64,000 nucleotides of DNA from Azohydromonas caseinilytica (GCF_012927045.1 NZ_JABBFW010000003.1:62001-126000); one strand, 5' to 3'. Shown: positions 20,791 through 33,597, counted from the first letter of the stretch. A program made the numbers and translations. The notes: a model not told the origin generated them from the sequence alone.

Positions 20791-21615
20791 ATGAGCCAGC
20801 AACTGCAAGCCGTCATCGACGCCGCGTGGGACGACCGCGCCAACCTCTCGCCCGCCAACGCCCCGGCCGAGGTGCGCGAGGCCGTGGAGACGGTGATTGC
20901 CGACCTCAACGCCGGCCGCCTGCGCGTGGCCACGCGCGAGGGCGTGGGCCAGTGGACGGTGCACCAGTGGATCAAGAAGGCGGTGCTGCTGAGCTTCCGC
21001 CTCAAGGACAACCAGATCATCCGCGCCGGTGACCTGGGCTTCTACGACAAGGTGGACACCAAGTTCGCCACCGCCCCGGACGAAGAGATGCGCGCCAGCG
21101 GCGTGCGCGTGGTGCCGCCGGCCGTCGCCCGCCGCGGCAGCTTCATCGGCCGCGGCGCCGTGCTGATGCCCTCCTACGTGAACATCGGCGCCTACGTCGA
21201 CGAGGGCACGATGGTGGACACCTGGGCCACGGTCGGCTCCTGCGCGCAGATCGGCAAGAACGTGCACCTGTCCGGCGGCGTGGGCATCGGCGGCGTGCTG
21301 GAGCCGCTGCAGGCGAACCCGACCATCATCGAGGACAACTGCTTCATCGGCGCCCGTTCCGAGGTCGTGGAAGGCGTGATCGTGGAGGAGAACTCCGTGA
21401 TCAGCATGGGCGTGTACATCGGCCAGAGCACCAAGATCTACGACCGCGCCACCGGCGAGGTGACGTACGGCCGCGTGCCCGCGGGCTCGGTGGTGGTCAG
21501 CGGCAACCTGCCCAGCGCCGACGGCAAGTACAGCCTGTACTGCGCCGTGATCGTGAAGAAGGTGGACGCGCAGACCCGCGCCAAGACCAGCATCAACGAG
21601 CTGCTGCGCGCCTGA
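20791..21615 (+). CDS. dapD: 2,3,4,5-tetrahydropyridine-2,6-dicarboxylate N-succinyltransferase
   Basis: A 274-residue left-handed beta-helix (hexapeptide-repeat) enzyme that succinylates tetrahydrodipicolinate, the step before DapC. The N-terminal helical domain spans about residues 1-100, and the repeat core contains the [21 protein letters not shown] and [13 protein letters not shown] motifs. Length is exactly that of the family. An AAGGA ribosome site lies upstream of the ATG. Confidence 0.97.
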   Translation: MSQQLQAVIDAAWDDRANLSPANAPAEVREAVETVIADLNAGRLRVATREGVGQWTVHQWIKKAVLLSFRLKDNQIIRAGDLGFYDKVDTKFATAPDEEMRASGVRVVPPAVARRGSFIGRGAVLMPSYVNIGAYVDEGTMVDTWATVGSCAQIGKNVHLSGGVGIGGVLEPLQANPTIIEDNCFIGARSEVVEGVIVEENSVISMGVYIGQSTKIYDRATGEVTYGRVPAGSVVVSGNLPSADGKYSLYCAVIVKKVDAQTRAKTSINELLRA

Positions 21616-23019
<1,404 letters not shown>

Positions 23020-23029
23020 CCCCTGTCTT

Positions 23030-23104
23030 CCGTTCGGGCTGAGCTTGTCGAAGCCCTGTCGCATGGCCAAGCCGCAGGCCCTTCGACAGGCTCAGGGCGA
23101 ACGG
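23030..23104. repeat. REP-like palindromic element, copy 3
   Basis: Inverted arms (CCGTTCGGGCTGAGCTTGTC and its near-complement ending AGGGCGAACGG) around a central spacer. It occupies almost the whole dapE-prmB gap, beginning 11 nt after the dapE stop codon. Confidence 0.82.
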
Positions 23105-23121
23105 GGAAAGCGAACGACCCC

Positions 23122-24003
23122 ATGAAACTCATCGCCCTGCTGGAGCGCTGCGCCCAGCGCATGGAAGACGCCGGCCTGAGCTTCGGCCACGGCACCACCA
23201 ACGCCTTCGACGAGGCCGCCTGGCTGGTGCTGTGGAAGCTCGGCCTGCCGCTGGACGACCTCGACGGCGTGGCCGAGCGCGAGCTGACGGCCGAGGACAT
23301 CGCCGCCGTGGACGCGCTGGTGGACGAGCGCATCGCCACGCGCAAGCCGGCCGCCTACCTCACCAAGGAAGCCTGGCTGCAGGGCGTGCCCTTCTACGTG
23401 GACGAGCGCGCCATCGTGCCGCGCTCGCTCATCGCCGAGCCGCTGGCCGACGGCACGCTCGACGCCTGGCTCAGCGCCGACACGCGCCGCGTGCTCGACC
23501 TGTGCACCGGCAACGGCAGCCTGGCGGTGCTGGCCGCCCTCGCCTGGCCCGAGGTCGAGGTGGACGCCGCCGACCTCAGCGCCGAGGCGCTGGAGGTGGC
23601 GCGCATCAACGTCGAAAAGCACGAGCTGCGGGAGCGCATCCGGCTGCGCCAGGGCGACGGGCTGCAGGCGGCCGACGGCGCCTACGACCTCATCCTCTGC
23701 AACCCGCCTTACGTCAACTCCGAGTCCATGGCCGCGCTGCCGCCGGAGTACCGGGCCGAGCCCGAGCTGGCCCTGGCCGGCGGTGCGGACGGCATGGACT
23801 TCGTGCGTGCGCTGCTGCGCGACGCGCCGGCGCACCTCACCGAGCACGGCGTGCTGGTGCTGGAGATCGGCCATGAGCGCCAGCATTTCGAGGACGCCTT
23901 CCCGCACCTGGGCCCGGCCTGGCTACCCACCAGCGCCGGCGACGACCAGGTGCTGCTGCTCACGCGCGAAATGCTCACCGAGCTGGTGGAGGTGAAGCCG
24001 TGA
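23122..24003 (+). CDS. prmB: Ribosomal protein L3 N5-glutamine methyltransferase
   Basis: A 293-residue SAM-dependent class I methyltransferase that methylates a glutamine of ribosomal protein L3. The SAM site LDLCTGNGSLAV and the substrate-glutamine motif NPPYVN are present, and a helical N-terminal domain covers about residues 1-95. Length and motifs separate it from PrmC. Its stop overlaps the GTG start of the ABC-F gene. Confidence 0.94.
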   Translation: MKLIALLERCAQRMEDAGLSFGHGTTNAFDEAAWLVLWKLGLPLDDLDGVAERELTAEDIAAVDALVDERIATRKPAAYLTKEAWLQGVPFYVDERAIVPRSLIAEPLADGTLDAWLSADTRRVLDLCTGNGSLAVLAALAWPEVEVDAADLSAEALEVARINVEKHELRERIRLRQGDGLQAADGAYDLILCNPPYVNSESMAALPPEYRAEPELALAGGADGMDFVRALLRDAPAHLTEHGVLVLEIGHERQHFEDAFPHLGPAWLPTSAGDDQVLLLTREMLTELVEVKP

Positions 24004-25949
24004 TCACGCTGCGCAACGTCACGCTGCGCCGCGGCGCCAAGGTGGTGCTGGAGGGCGCCAACGTCGTGCTCAACCCCGGCGAGAAGGCCGGCCTGGTCGG
24101 GCGCAACGGCGCGGGCAAGTCCAGCCTGTTCTCGCTGATGGCCGGGCGCCTGCATGCCGACGCCGGCGACTTCGAGATGCCGCCGACCTGGCGCCTGGGC
24201 GAGGTGGCGCAGGCCATGCCGGAGACGGAGCAGCCCGCCACCGACTTCGTGCTCGATGGCGACCTCCCGCTGGTGGAGGCGCGCGAGGCCCTGGCCGCGG
24301 CGGAAGCCTCCAACGACGGCCATGCCATCGGCGAGGCGCACGTGAAGCTGGAGGAAGCCGGCGCCTTCGACGCCCGCTCGCGCGCCCAGGCCCTGCTGCT
24401 GGGCCTCGGCTTCAACCTGCAGCAGCTCGACGCCCCGGTGAACAGCTTTTCCGGCGGCTGGCGCATGCGCCTGCAATTGGCGCGGGCGCTGATGTGCCCG
24501 GCCGACCTGCTGCTGCTGGACGAGCCCACGAACCACCTGGACCTGGATGCGCTGGTGTGGCTGGAAGGCTGGCTGCAGCGCTTCAAGGGCACGCTGCTGG
24601 TCATCAGCCACGACCGCGAGTTCCTGGACGCCATCACCGGCGTCACGCTGCACCTGGAGGACGCGCAGCTCACCCGCTACGGCGGCAACTACACCGCCTT
24701 CGAGTCCATGCGCGCCGAGCGGCTGAGCCAGCAGGCCTCGGCCTACGAGCGGCAGCAGGACAAGATCGCGCAGCTGCAGCGCTTCATCGACCGCTTCAAG
24801 GCCAAGGCCACCAAGGCCAAGCAGGCGCAAAGCCGCGTCAAGGCGCTGGACCGCATGGAGAAGCTGGCGCCGGTGCTCACCGCCAGCGATTTCTCCTTCC
24901 AGTTCCGCGAGCCCGTGAGCCTGCCCAACCCGATGCTGAGCCTGCGCGAGCTGCACTGCGGCTACCCGGGCGAGCACGGGCCCATCACCATCGTGCGCAA
25001 CGTCAACCGCACGGTGCTGGCGGGGCAGCGCATCGGCATCCTCGGCGCCAACGGCCAGGGCAAGTCCACGCTGGTGAAGACCATCGCGCGCGAGCTGGCG
25101 CCGGTGGCCGGCACGCTGACCGAGGGCAAGGGCCTGAGCATCGGCTACTTCGCGCAGCAGGAGATGGACCTGCTGCACGCGGAGGACACGCCGCTGTCGC
25201 ACATGATCCGGCTGGCCAAGGTGGTGAGCCCACAGGCGCGCGAGCAGGAGCTGCGCGACTTCCTGGGCCAGTTCCGCTTTGGCGGCGAGATGGCGGCGCA
25301 GGCGGTGGGCACGCTCAGCGGCGGCGAGAAGGCGCGGCTGGTGCTGGCCAGCCTGGTGTGGCAGCGCCCCAACCTGCTGCTGCTGGACGAACCGACGAAC
25401 CACCTGGACCTGACGACGCGCGAGGCGCTGTCGATGGCGCTCAACGAGTTCGAAGGCACGGTGATGCTGGTCAGCCACGACCGGGCCCTGCTGCGCGAGG
25501 TCTGCGACGAGTTCTGGCTGGTGAGCCGCGGCGGCGTGGAGCCCTTCGACGGCGACCTGGACGATTACCAGCGCTGGCTGCTGGAGCAGGCCAAGGAGGC
25601 GGCCAAGGCGCTGAAGGATGCGGCGGCGGCGAAGGTGGCGGCCGAGACTGCGGCGGCCGGCGAGTCACCGGTGAACCGCAAGGAAGAGCGCAAGGCCGCG
25701 GCGGCGCAGCGGCAGAAGCTCAACGAGCAGGCCAAGCCGATCAAGAGCGAGCTGAAGAAGGTGGAAACCCGCCTCGCCAAGGCCTCCGAGGAGCGCGACG
25801 CCGCCTTGGCTTCACTGGGCGCGGCCGACCTCTCTCCCCAACAGCGCGCCGATGTCGGAAGGCGGCTGAAGGCGCTGGAGGAAGAAATTGAGGAGCTGGA
25901 AATGAAGTGGCTGGAGCTGGGGGAGCAGTTGGAGCAGTTGGCGGGGTGA
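24000..25949 (+). CDS. ABC-F family ATPase (YheS/Uup-like)
   Basis: A 649-residue soluble protein with two ABC domains and no membrane segment, the ABC-F architecture of ribosome-associated ATPases. Walker A motifs are GRNGAGKSS and GANGQGKST; signatures are SFSGGWRMR and TLSGGEKAR; both Walker B are LLLLDEPTNHLD. The linker between the domains is Lys/Gln-rich, and the C-terminus carries a roughly 100-residue charged coiled coil, as in YheS and Uup. The start is GTG at 24000, overlapping the prmB stop. Housekeeping translation function is more likely than antibiotic resistance. Confidence 0.93.
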   Translation: MITLRNVTLRRGAKVVLEGANVVLNPGEKAGLVGRNGAGKSSLFSLMAGRLHADAGDFEMPPTWRLGEVAQAMPETEQPATDFVLDGDLPLVEAREALAAAEASNDGHAIGEAHVKLEEAGAFDARSRAQALLLGLGFNLQQLDAPVNSFSGGWRMRLQLARALMCPADLLLLDEPTNHLDLDALVWLEGWLQRFKGTLLVISHDREFLDAITGVTLHLEDAQLTRYGGNYTAFESMRAERLSQQASAYERQQDKIAQLQRFIDRFKAKATKAKQAQSRVKALDRMEKLAPVLTASDFSFQFREPVSLPNPMLSLRELHCGYPGEHGPITIVRNVNRTVLAGQRIGILGANGQGKSTLVKTIARELAPVAGTLTEGKGLSIGYFAQQEMDLLHAEDTPLSHMIRLAKVVSPQAREQELRDFLGQFRFGGEMAAQAVGTLSGGEKARLVLASLVWQRPNLLLLDEPTNHLDLTTREALSMALNEFEGTVMLVSHDRALLREVCDEFWLVSRGGVEPFDGDLDDYQRWLLEQAKEAAKALKDAAAAKVAAETAAAGESPVNRKEERKAAAAQRQKLNEQAKPIKSELKKVETRLAKASEERDAALASLGAADLSPQQRADVGRRLKALEEEIEELEMKWLELGEQLEQLAG

Positions 25950-26159
25950 TTTACGGGGCTGAGCCTGACCCCGCGGTTCTTAGGCCAGGACGCCCCATCA
26001 CAGCCGAATACCGGCATGGCGACTACCGCAAAGAGGCGGGCGCACGCCCATGAACAATCCGGCAGCAATGAGTTCAGGGTTGTCGGTATAGGCCCGATGT
26101 CCCGCGCGAACCGCTAAATTCTTTCTGTTCCGCGAATTTCCCTATCCTCCACTCAGCCC

Positions 26160-26217
26160 GCGAAGCCGCTACCGGCTTTGCCACCGGAGGAATTCCCATG
26201 CTCCATCTCAAAAGCAT
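26160..26217 (+). repeat. Hairpin-leader element, copy A
   Basis: GCGAAGCC, then a CCGG...ACCGG stem-loop, then GGAGGAATT (a strong ribosome-site match) and ATGCTCCATCTCA, which would start a peptide MLHLKSI. Copy B at 30936-30991 matches at about 45 of 56 aligned positions with a 2-base gap, the same order of parts and the same strand. Role unknown: a mobile fragment, a leader peptide or a regulatory element. Confidence 0.65.
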
Positions 26218-26451
26218 ATTCATGCTCACTCGGGAATATCCGGCCACGCCATACTTATATTCCAGACAACTCCGACTTCGACTCAAAAAACCTTTAGCTG
26301 GTCAGGCGGCCGCACCCCGACCAGATTTTCAGGCACCGCAGGCAGGACCGTGTTTTCCTAATCACGGTCGACTGGAAACCCGACAACGGCGCGATGCCCA
26401 AGGCATGCCGGGGCAGGCAGATGTATCCGCGCACTCGCCACACCCACCCCA

Positions 26452-26634
26452 GACACACCCGCGCGCACGGCGCCCGAACACGAACACAGCCGCCAAACAC
26501 ACCACGCAGACACGTGCGTCACCCTGATTCGTCCACGGGCACAGGCCCGGACACACCACTGGACACAGCTGCAACCACAGACACAGGCGCAGACACACCA
26601 ATGGAACACAAGTACAGATACAGGCGCAGATACA
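26452..26634. repeat. Degenerate GACACA repeats, mostly 12-bp spaced
   Basis: GACACA starts at 26452, 26550, 26562, 26580 and 26592, and variants GAACACA (26482, 26604), GACACG (26509) and GATACA (26617, 26629). From 26550 onward the spacing is 12, 18, 12, 12, 13, 12 bases. The same hexamer recurs eleven times within the gene at 51016-52512. Confidence 0.75.
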
Positions 26635-26928
26635 CCCAAAACCCCAATATATACCCATAGCCGGCAGCGATGTGTTCCACGGATCACGGCCGATAAAGGC
26701 ATTACCCCATGACTCCATTTTGACCTCATTCAATCCGGACTTCCTCGTGCAATTGAGTGCTTGGTTAAGAGTATTTCGGAACGCAAGCAAGGAAATCAGC
26801 CGTAAATCCTCCTGACAGCCTCTGAGGTCAGAACTATTTTCCGCACGCCAACCCGGCACTTTCCTCGCGCCCATCGTCCGGGCCGTTCGCCGTGCCTGCC
26901 CGATGCCACGCGGCCATGGAGCAAGCAC

Positions 26929-27675
26929 ATGAACAAATACCTCGCGGAATTCATCGGGACCTTCTGGCTGGTATTGGGCGGCTGCGGCAGCGCGGTCATC
27001 GCCGCAGCATTTCCACACCTGGGCATCGGGCTGCTGGGCGTGTCGCTGGCCTTCGGCCTGACGGTGCTGACCATGGCCTATGCCATCGGCCACATCTCGG
27101 GCTGCCATCTCAATCCGGCCGTGTCGGTGGGGCTGTGGGCCGGCGGGCGCTTCCCGGCCAAGGAACTGCCCTCCTACATCGCGGCCCAGGTGCTGGGCGC
27201 GATCCTGGCCGGCGCGGTCATCTACCTCATCGCCAGCGGCAAGCCCGGCTTCGAGCTTTCCGGCGGCCTGGCCTCCAACGGCTACGCCGCGCACTCGCCC
27301 GGCGGCTACTCGCTGATGACGGCGGCCGTCACCGAGGTGGTGCTGACCATGATGTTCCTGCTGGTGATCATGGGCGCCACCGACAAGCGCGCGCCCGCGG
27401 GCTTCGCGCCCATCGCCATCGGCTTCTGCCTGACGCTGATCCACCTCATCAGCATCCCGGTCACCAACACCTCGGTGAACCCGGCGCGCAGCACCGGCGT
27501 GGCGCTCTTCGTCGGCGGCTGGGCGCTGCAGCAGCTGTGGCTGTTCTGGATCGGCCCGCTGGTGGGCGGCGTGCTGGGCGCGCTGATCTACCGCTTCATC
27601 GGCACCGACCCCAGCGAGCGCAAGACCGGACTGCGGCCCGAGGCCGGCTGGGAGCTGGGCAAGACCGGCAGCTGA
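26929..27675 (+). CDS. aqpZ: Aquaporin Z
   Basis: A 248-residue inner-membrane water channel of the MIP family. Six transmembrane helices and the two half-helices are visible, with both NPA boxes intact ([11 protein letters not shown] and [11 protein letters not shown]). The selectivity-filter arginine follows the second NPA, and small residues at the filter favour water over glycerol. The opening [20 protein letters not shown] is typical of AqpZ. It lies between an unusual intergenic region and the convergent RTX gene. Confidence 0.97.
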   Translation: MNKYLAEFIGTFWLVLGGCGSAVIAAAFPHLGIGLLGVSLAFGLTVLTMAYAIGHISGCHLNPAVSVGLWAGGRFPAKELPSYIAAQVLGAILAGAVIYLIASGKPGFELSGGLASNGYAAHSPGGYSLMTAAVTEVVLTMMFLLVIMGATDKRAPAGFAPIAIGFCLTLIHLISIPVTNTSVNPARSTGVALFVGGWALQQLWLFWIGPLVGGVLGALIYRFIGTDPSERKTGLRPEAGWELGKTGS

Positions 27676-27688
27676 GCCCAACGAAAAA

Positions 27689-27716
27689 GGCGGGCCCGCG
27701 CCCGGCGCGGCCCGCC
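27689..27716 (-). terminator. Terminator between convergent aqpZ and RTX genes
   Basis: Perfect 8-bp stem GGCGGGCC / GGCCCGCC with a 12-base loop. On the minus strand it is followed by TTTTT, so it best fits termination of the RTX transcript, and the stem may also stop aqpZ transcription. Confidence 0.8.
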
Positions 27717-27735
27717 CCTGTCTGGCGCAGCGCGC

Positions 27736-30513
27736 TTAGAGGATGAGGTCCACGCCCGCCACCAGCGACGCCGGGGCGCCCAGCAGCTGGATCTGCGCCT
27801 CGGCCTCGGCGTCACCGTCCAGGTTCAGCGACAGGATGCCGTCGCTGTAGCTGGCCTGGCCCGCCGCGCTGCCGAAGTTGTTGCTGTCCACCAGGACGAA
27901 AGCCTGGTTGCCGGCCACGGTCTCGTCGGCATCGATCTGCACCAGGTAGATGCGGTCCTGGCCCTGCACGAAGTCGGTGATGACGTCGCCTTCGGCGCCC
28001 ACGCCCAGCTCGTTGGCCCCGTAGTACATGAAGGTGTCGGCCCCGGCGCCGCCGGTGAGCACGTCCGCGCCGACGCCGCCGGTCAGCCAGTCGGCACCGT
28101 CGCCGCCCAGCAGCACGTCGTTGCCCTCGTAGCCGTAGACCCAGTCATTGCCCGCACCGCCGTCGAGCACGTTGACGCCGGCGTTGCCCCGGACCCCGTT
28201 GTCGAGATCGTTGCCCGTGCCGTTGGCGTCCATCGTGCCCTGGAACTGCAGGTTTTCCAGCGTGCTGTCCAGCGTGTAGCTGCCCAGGCTGACCAGCACG
28301 GTGTCGTTGCCGCCGGAGCCGGGTGCGCTCTCGTCCACCACATCGCCCACGTTGTCCACCTCGTAGACGTCGTTGCCGGCGCCACCGGCCATCGTGTCGG
28401 CGCCCGTGCCGCCGTAGAGCCAATCGTTGCCGTCCCCACCCAGCAGCAGGTCGTTGCCCGCATCGGCAAACAGGCTGTCGCTGCCCACGCCGCCGTCCAG
28501 GACGTCGTTGCCCGCTTCGCCGCTCATCACGTCGTTGCCGTCGCCGCCGGAGAGCTGGTCGTTGCCGTTGCCGGCATACAACCGGTCGTCGCCCGTGCCG
28601 CCGTTGAGGCTGTCGTTGCCGTCGCCGCCGTTGAGCAGGTCATTGCCGTCATAGCCATAGAGCGCGTCGTCGCCCGCGCCGCCGCTGAGCCGGTTGGCGT
28701 AGGCGTTGCCCTGCATGACGTTGTTCAGCTCGTTGCCCGTGCCGTCCTGGGCGGTCGAGCCCATGAGCGCCAGGTTTTCCACCCCGGCGCCCAGCGTGTA
28801 GCTGCCGGCGTTCACCCGCACCAGGTCGATGCCGTCGGAGCCGGGCGCAGCCTCATCCACCACGTCGGCGGCGTTGTCCACCTCGTAGATGTCGTTGCCC
28901 GCGCCGCCGGCCAGCGTGTCGATGCCCTCGCCGCCGTCGAGCCAGTCGTTGCCCGCGCCGCCGCGCAGCATGTCGTTGCCCGCGCCGCCATACAGGCCGT
29001 CATTGCCCGCGCCGCCGTCCAGGGCGTCGTTGCCGGCATCGGCATTGAGCACGTCGGCGCCGTCGCCGCCGTCGAGCAGGTCGTTGCCGTTGCGGCCGTA
29101 GAGCACGTCGTCGCCCTGGCCGCCGAGGACGGTGTCGTTGCCGTCGCCGCCGTTGACCACGTCGTTGCCCAGGCCGCCGTCGAGCACGTTGTCGCCGGCA
29201 TTGCCGGAGATCCCGTTGTCCAGCTCGTTGCCCGTGCCGTTGAGATTGGCCGTGCCGTCCAGCGCCAGGTTTTCCACGCCGGCGGTGAGCGTGTAGCTGA
29301 TGCCGGCGTACACCTTGTCCACGCCGCCGGAGCCGGCCGAGGCTTCATCGACCACGTCGCCCGCGTTGTCCACCACGTAGGTGTCGTCGCCGGCGCCGCC
29401 GGTCATGGTGTCGGCACCCTCGCCGCCGTCGAGCAGGTCGCTGCCGGCAGCGGTGACCAGCTTGTCGTTGCCCGCGCCGCCGAACAGGGTGTTGTTGCCA
29501 TTGCCGCCCTGCAGCGTGTCGTTGCCGTCGCCGGCCTGCAGGTAGTCGTCGCCGTTGCCGCCGTCGAGGCTGTCGTTGCCTTCGCCGCCGTCGAGGTTGT
29601 CGCTGCCGTCGTAGCCGTAGAGCTTGTCGTCGCCCAGCCCGCCGCTGAGGAAGTTGGTGCCGGCGTTGCCCTGGATCACGTTGTTGAGCTCGTTGCCCGT
29701 GCCGAAGGAATCGGCGGTGCCCATGAACGCCAGGTTCTCCACCCCGGCGCTCAGCGTGTAGCTGGCGGCGGTCGCGCGCACGAGGTCGATGCCGTCGGAG
29801 CCGGGCGCGGTCTCGTCGATCACGTCGGCGGCGTTGTCCACGTCGTAGGTGTCGTTGCCGGCACCGCCGGCCAGCGTGTCGACGCCCTCGCCGCCAATGA
29901 GCGCGTCGTTGCCCGCGCCACCCAGCAGCAGGTCGTTGCCCGCGTCGCCGAACAGGGTGTCGCCGCCCGCGCCGCCGTCCAGGGTGTCGTTGCCGGCGTC
30001 GCCGCTGATCACGTCAACGCCGTCGCCGCCGTCGAGCAGGTCGTCGCCGTTGCGGCCGTACAGCCGGTCGTCGCCCTGACCGCCCAGGAGTGTGTCGTTG
30101 CCGTCGCCGCCGTTGAGCAGGTCATTGCCCGCGCCGCCGTCGAGCAGGTTGTCGCCGGCATTGCCGGTGATCCCGTTGTCCAGTTCATTGCCCGTGCCGT
30201 TGAGGTTGGCCGTGCCGTTGAGCGTCAGGTTCTCCACCCCGGCGGTGAGCGTGTAGCTGATGCTGGCGTACACCCGGTCCACGCCGTCGGAGCCCGGCGC
30301 GGTCTCGTCCACCACGTCGCCCACGTTGTCCACCGTGTAGGAATCGTTGCCGGCGCCGCCGACCATCGTGTCGGCGCCCTCGCCGCCGTTGAGATAGTCG
30401 TTGCCCGCGCCGCCCAGCAGCAGGTCATCGCCCAGGCCGCCAGAGAGGTTGTCGTCGCCCTCGCTGCCCAGGAGCGTGTCGGCACCGCTGGTGCCCCCGA
30501 TGAAATAACCCAT
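27736..30513 (-). CDS. RTX-type calcium-binding protein made of glycine-rich nonapeptide repeats
   Basis: A 925-residue protein built almost wholly of RTX repeats (GGxGxDxLx), which fold into calcium-binding parallel beta-rolls, interrupted by VDNxxDVVDE...GVENLxLxGTA...GTGNELDN modules. No enzymatic or pore-forming domain is visible. Residues about 41-360 and 361-680 are a tandem duplication with an exact 320-residue period. The last 100 residues (ADTFMYYGANELGVG...DVITDF...) resemble the serralysin-type C-terminal end used as a type I secretion signal, and no classical signal peptide is present. No type I secretion genes are in the window. The ATG has a GGGAG ribosome site. Confidence 0.9.
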   Translation of the reverse strand: MGYFIGGTSGADTLLGSEGDDNLSGGLGDDLLLGGAGNDYLNGGEGADTMVGGAGNDSYTVDNVGDVVDETAPGSDGVDRVYASISYTLTAGVENLTLNGTANLNGTGNELDNGITGNAGDNLLDGGAGNDLLNGGDGNDTLLGGQGDDRLYGRNGDDLLDGGDGVDVISGDAGNDTLDGGAGGDTLFGDAGNDLLLGGAGNDALIGGEGVDTLAGGAGNDTYDVDNAADVIDETAPGSDGIDLVRATAASYTLSAGVENLAFMGTADSFGTGNELNNVIQGNAGTNFLSGGLGDDKLYGYDGSDNLDGGEGNDSLDGGNGDDYLQAGDGNDTLQGGNGNNTLFGGAGNDKLVTAAGSDLLDGGEGADTMTGGAGDDTYVVDNAGDVVDEASAGSGGVDKVYAGISYTLTAGVENLALDGTANLNGTGNELDNGISGNAGDNVLDGGLGNDVVNGGDGNDTVLGGQGDDVLYGRNGNDLLDGGDGADVLNADAGNDALDGGAGNDGLYGGAGNDMLRGGAGNDWLDGGEGIDTLAGGAGNDIYEVDNAADVVDEAAPGSDGIDLVRVNAGSYTLGAGVENLALMGSTAQDGTGNELNNVMQGNAYANRLSGGAGDDALYGYDGNDLLNGGDGNDSLNGGTGDDRLYAGNGNDQLSGGDGNDVMSGEAGNDVLDGGVGSDSLFADAGNDLLLGGDGNDWLYGGTGADTMAGGAGNDVYEVDNVGDVVDESAPGSGGNDTVLVSLGSYTLDSTLENLQFQGTMDANGTGNDLDNGVRGNAGVNVLDGGAGNDWVYGYEGNDVLLGGDGADWLTGGVGADVLTGGAGADTFMYYGANELGVGAEGDVITDFVQGQDRIYLVQIDADETVAGNQAFVLVDSNNFGSAAGQASYSDGILSLNLDGDAEAEAQIQLLGAPASLVAGVDLIL

Positions 30514-30935
30514 GAATTTTCTCCCGCGGCTCAGGCCTTCGTGACGCCATGCTCCAGGCCCTCACCCTTGTTGTGTTATTGAGCAGGCATGTGAGAAAGA
30601 TGGTAGGGCCCGTGACGGGAGCCATTACCCGAGTATGGCGGACCGAAACCCGGCTTTTTCAATTCAAGTATTCAAAACAGCGGTTTGGCGGGGCCATGGA
30701 CCAGGAGTTATACCCAGGGCGCTTCAAGAATTCTCAGGAGCCGCCGATATGGACCGTGGGCGTCGTCATGCGGCCTGCGCAATGCGCGCCGCCAAAAGCA
30801 TGATCCGGAGATTAAGCAGGACCGAGAACACAGCGATTAAATTGACCCAAGGCAAGGTCAACTATTTTCAGGACAAGAATAGAAAAATTTCGGCCATGTG
30901 CAAATCCTATGGCTTTCCGGCCGCCTCTTGCCTTG
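30514..30935. other. AT-richer intergenic region upstream of the RTX gene
   Basis: About 420 bases without a convincing gene. Its left part must carry the promoter of the minus-strand RTX gene. At 30842-30861 is a TTGACC/GGTCAA inverted repeat, with TATTTT shortly after it; this could be a promoter or operator for the element to its right, but the 15-base spacing is short. Confidence 0.45.
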
Positions 30936-30991
30936 CGAAGCCCTTCCCGGTTTTGAAACCGGAAGAATTCATGCTCCACCTCAGGAACATG
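30936..30991 (+). repeat. Hairpin-leader element, copy B
   Basis: GCGAAGCC, then the perfect palindrome CCGGTTTTGAAACCGG with one mismatch pair at its centre, then AAGAATTC and ATGCTCCACCTCAGGAACAT, reading MLHLRNM and continuing to a stop at 31055-31057 (a 28-residue peptide). It matches copy A at 26160 on the same strand. Confidence 0.65.
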
Positions 30992-31057
30992 TCGCGCCTT
31001 CACCGCCCGGCGCGGCGACGCTGCCGGGCTGGCTCACGACCACATGGTGCGCCCTGA

Positions 31058-31510
31058 ATGCCTGCGGCTGTCTGCCGACGGCTGTCGCGCCTGGTCCGGC
31101 GCCACGACGCGGCCAACGGGAAATTGCTGGCCGAACTGGCCACGCACCCCGAGGACGGATTGCGCCGGGATTTGAGCCGCACCCTGGAATCCCTGCCGGC
31201 GCATTACCTGGACATCGTGCTGCCGCGTGATGTCGAGAGCTTGCGCCTCAGGAAATCGCCGAGCGCACCGGGAAAGGCGGCGCCTGCGCAAAAGCCGCCC
31301 GCACCGGGCCTGGGCCGCGGCATGGGAATATCTTTGCACTTGCCGATGACCCAGGGAGCCGCCCGCACGTCCGGCTGCCGGGATGCCGGCGACCGCCAAT
31401 ATGCGCGCGAGCCGATGCGCCTGCCGGCCGCCGAGGCCCAGGCCTTCATGGCATTCAGGCAGCTCGGCGAGCGCGCGGATGCCATATTCCAGCCAAATAC
31501 CGTGCGCTGA
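31058..31510 (+). CDS. Hypothetical protein
   Basis: A possible 150-residue protein of no recognised family. The N-terminal half is helical and charged (LVRRHDAANGKLLAELATHPEDG...), codon third positions are mostly G or C like neighbouring genes, and the second half is Pro/Ala-rich. It begins directly after the 28-residue leader-like peptide of copy B, which would fit coupled expression. No good ribosome site is seen, so the call is tentative. Confidence 0.35.
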   Translation: MPAAVCRRLSRLVRRHDAANGKLLAELATHPEDGLRRDLSRTLESLPAHYLDIVLPRDVESLRLRKSPSAPGKAAPAQKPPAPGLGRGMGISLHLPMTQGAARTSGCRDAGDRQYAREPMRLPAAEAQAFMAFRQLGERADAIFQPNTVR

Positions 31511-31649
31511 TCGCGCCGGGCGTCGCGCTCACCAGGCCATGCGCCTCTTGCATCGACGCGCATGCCGAAAATGCGGCGCGCAACGGAGTTTCCCGGAAGG
31601 AACTGGCGGGGGCGGCCGTCAGGCGCGCGCCCCGCCACGCAGCCCCGGC

Positions 31650-33455
<1,806 letters not shown>

Positions 33456-33597
33456 CGAAGGGCTAGCCGGAAGTCCATGGCAGCGCGTCGGCAAGCGGCA
33501 TGCCCTTGAACGCGGCAGGGACGTTTCCCGGGCCTTTTCTGGTGGCGGGCGGCTGTATCCACACTGCGGACCCCGCAACACCACGGAGAAGGAACCC

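Larger units (their letters stand above)
25950..26928. other. Long intergenic region before aqpZ, AT-richer, repeat-bearing
   Basis: Nearly 1 kb without a convincing gene. It holds a hairpin plus leader-like element (26160-26217, similar to 30936-30991), a block of GACACA-type periodic repeats (26452-26634), and from about 26660 an AT-richer stretch that probably carries the aqpZ promoter, which I could not place. An open frame from 26198 runs to 26527 but after its first residues it reads only low-complexity repeat sequence. Confidence 0.6.

Noticed and set aside
26198-26527. 109-codon open frame starting at copy A
   Set aside because: Only the first few residues resemble copy B; the rest reads low-complexity sequence from the repeat block, so it is not called as a gene.
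26452-26634. CRISPR array or iteron origin at the GACACA block
   Set aside because: The unit is too short and degenerate for CRISPR, and no replication gene is nearby. It is kept only as a repeat.
27736-30513. CRISPR-like repetition in the RTX gene region
   Set aside because: The repeats are glycine-rich nonapeptide codons in one continuous reading frame, without identical repeats separated by unique spacers.
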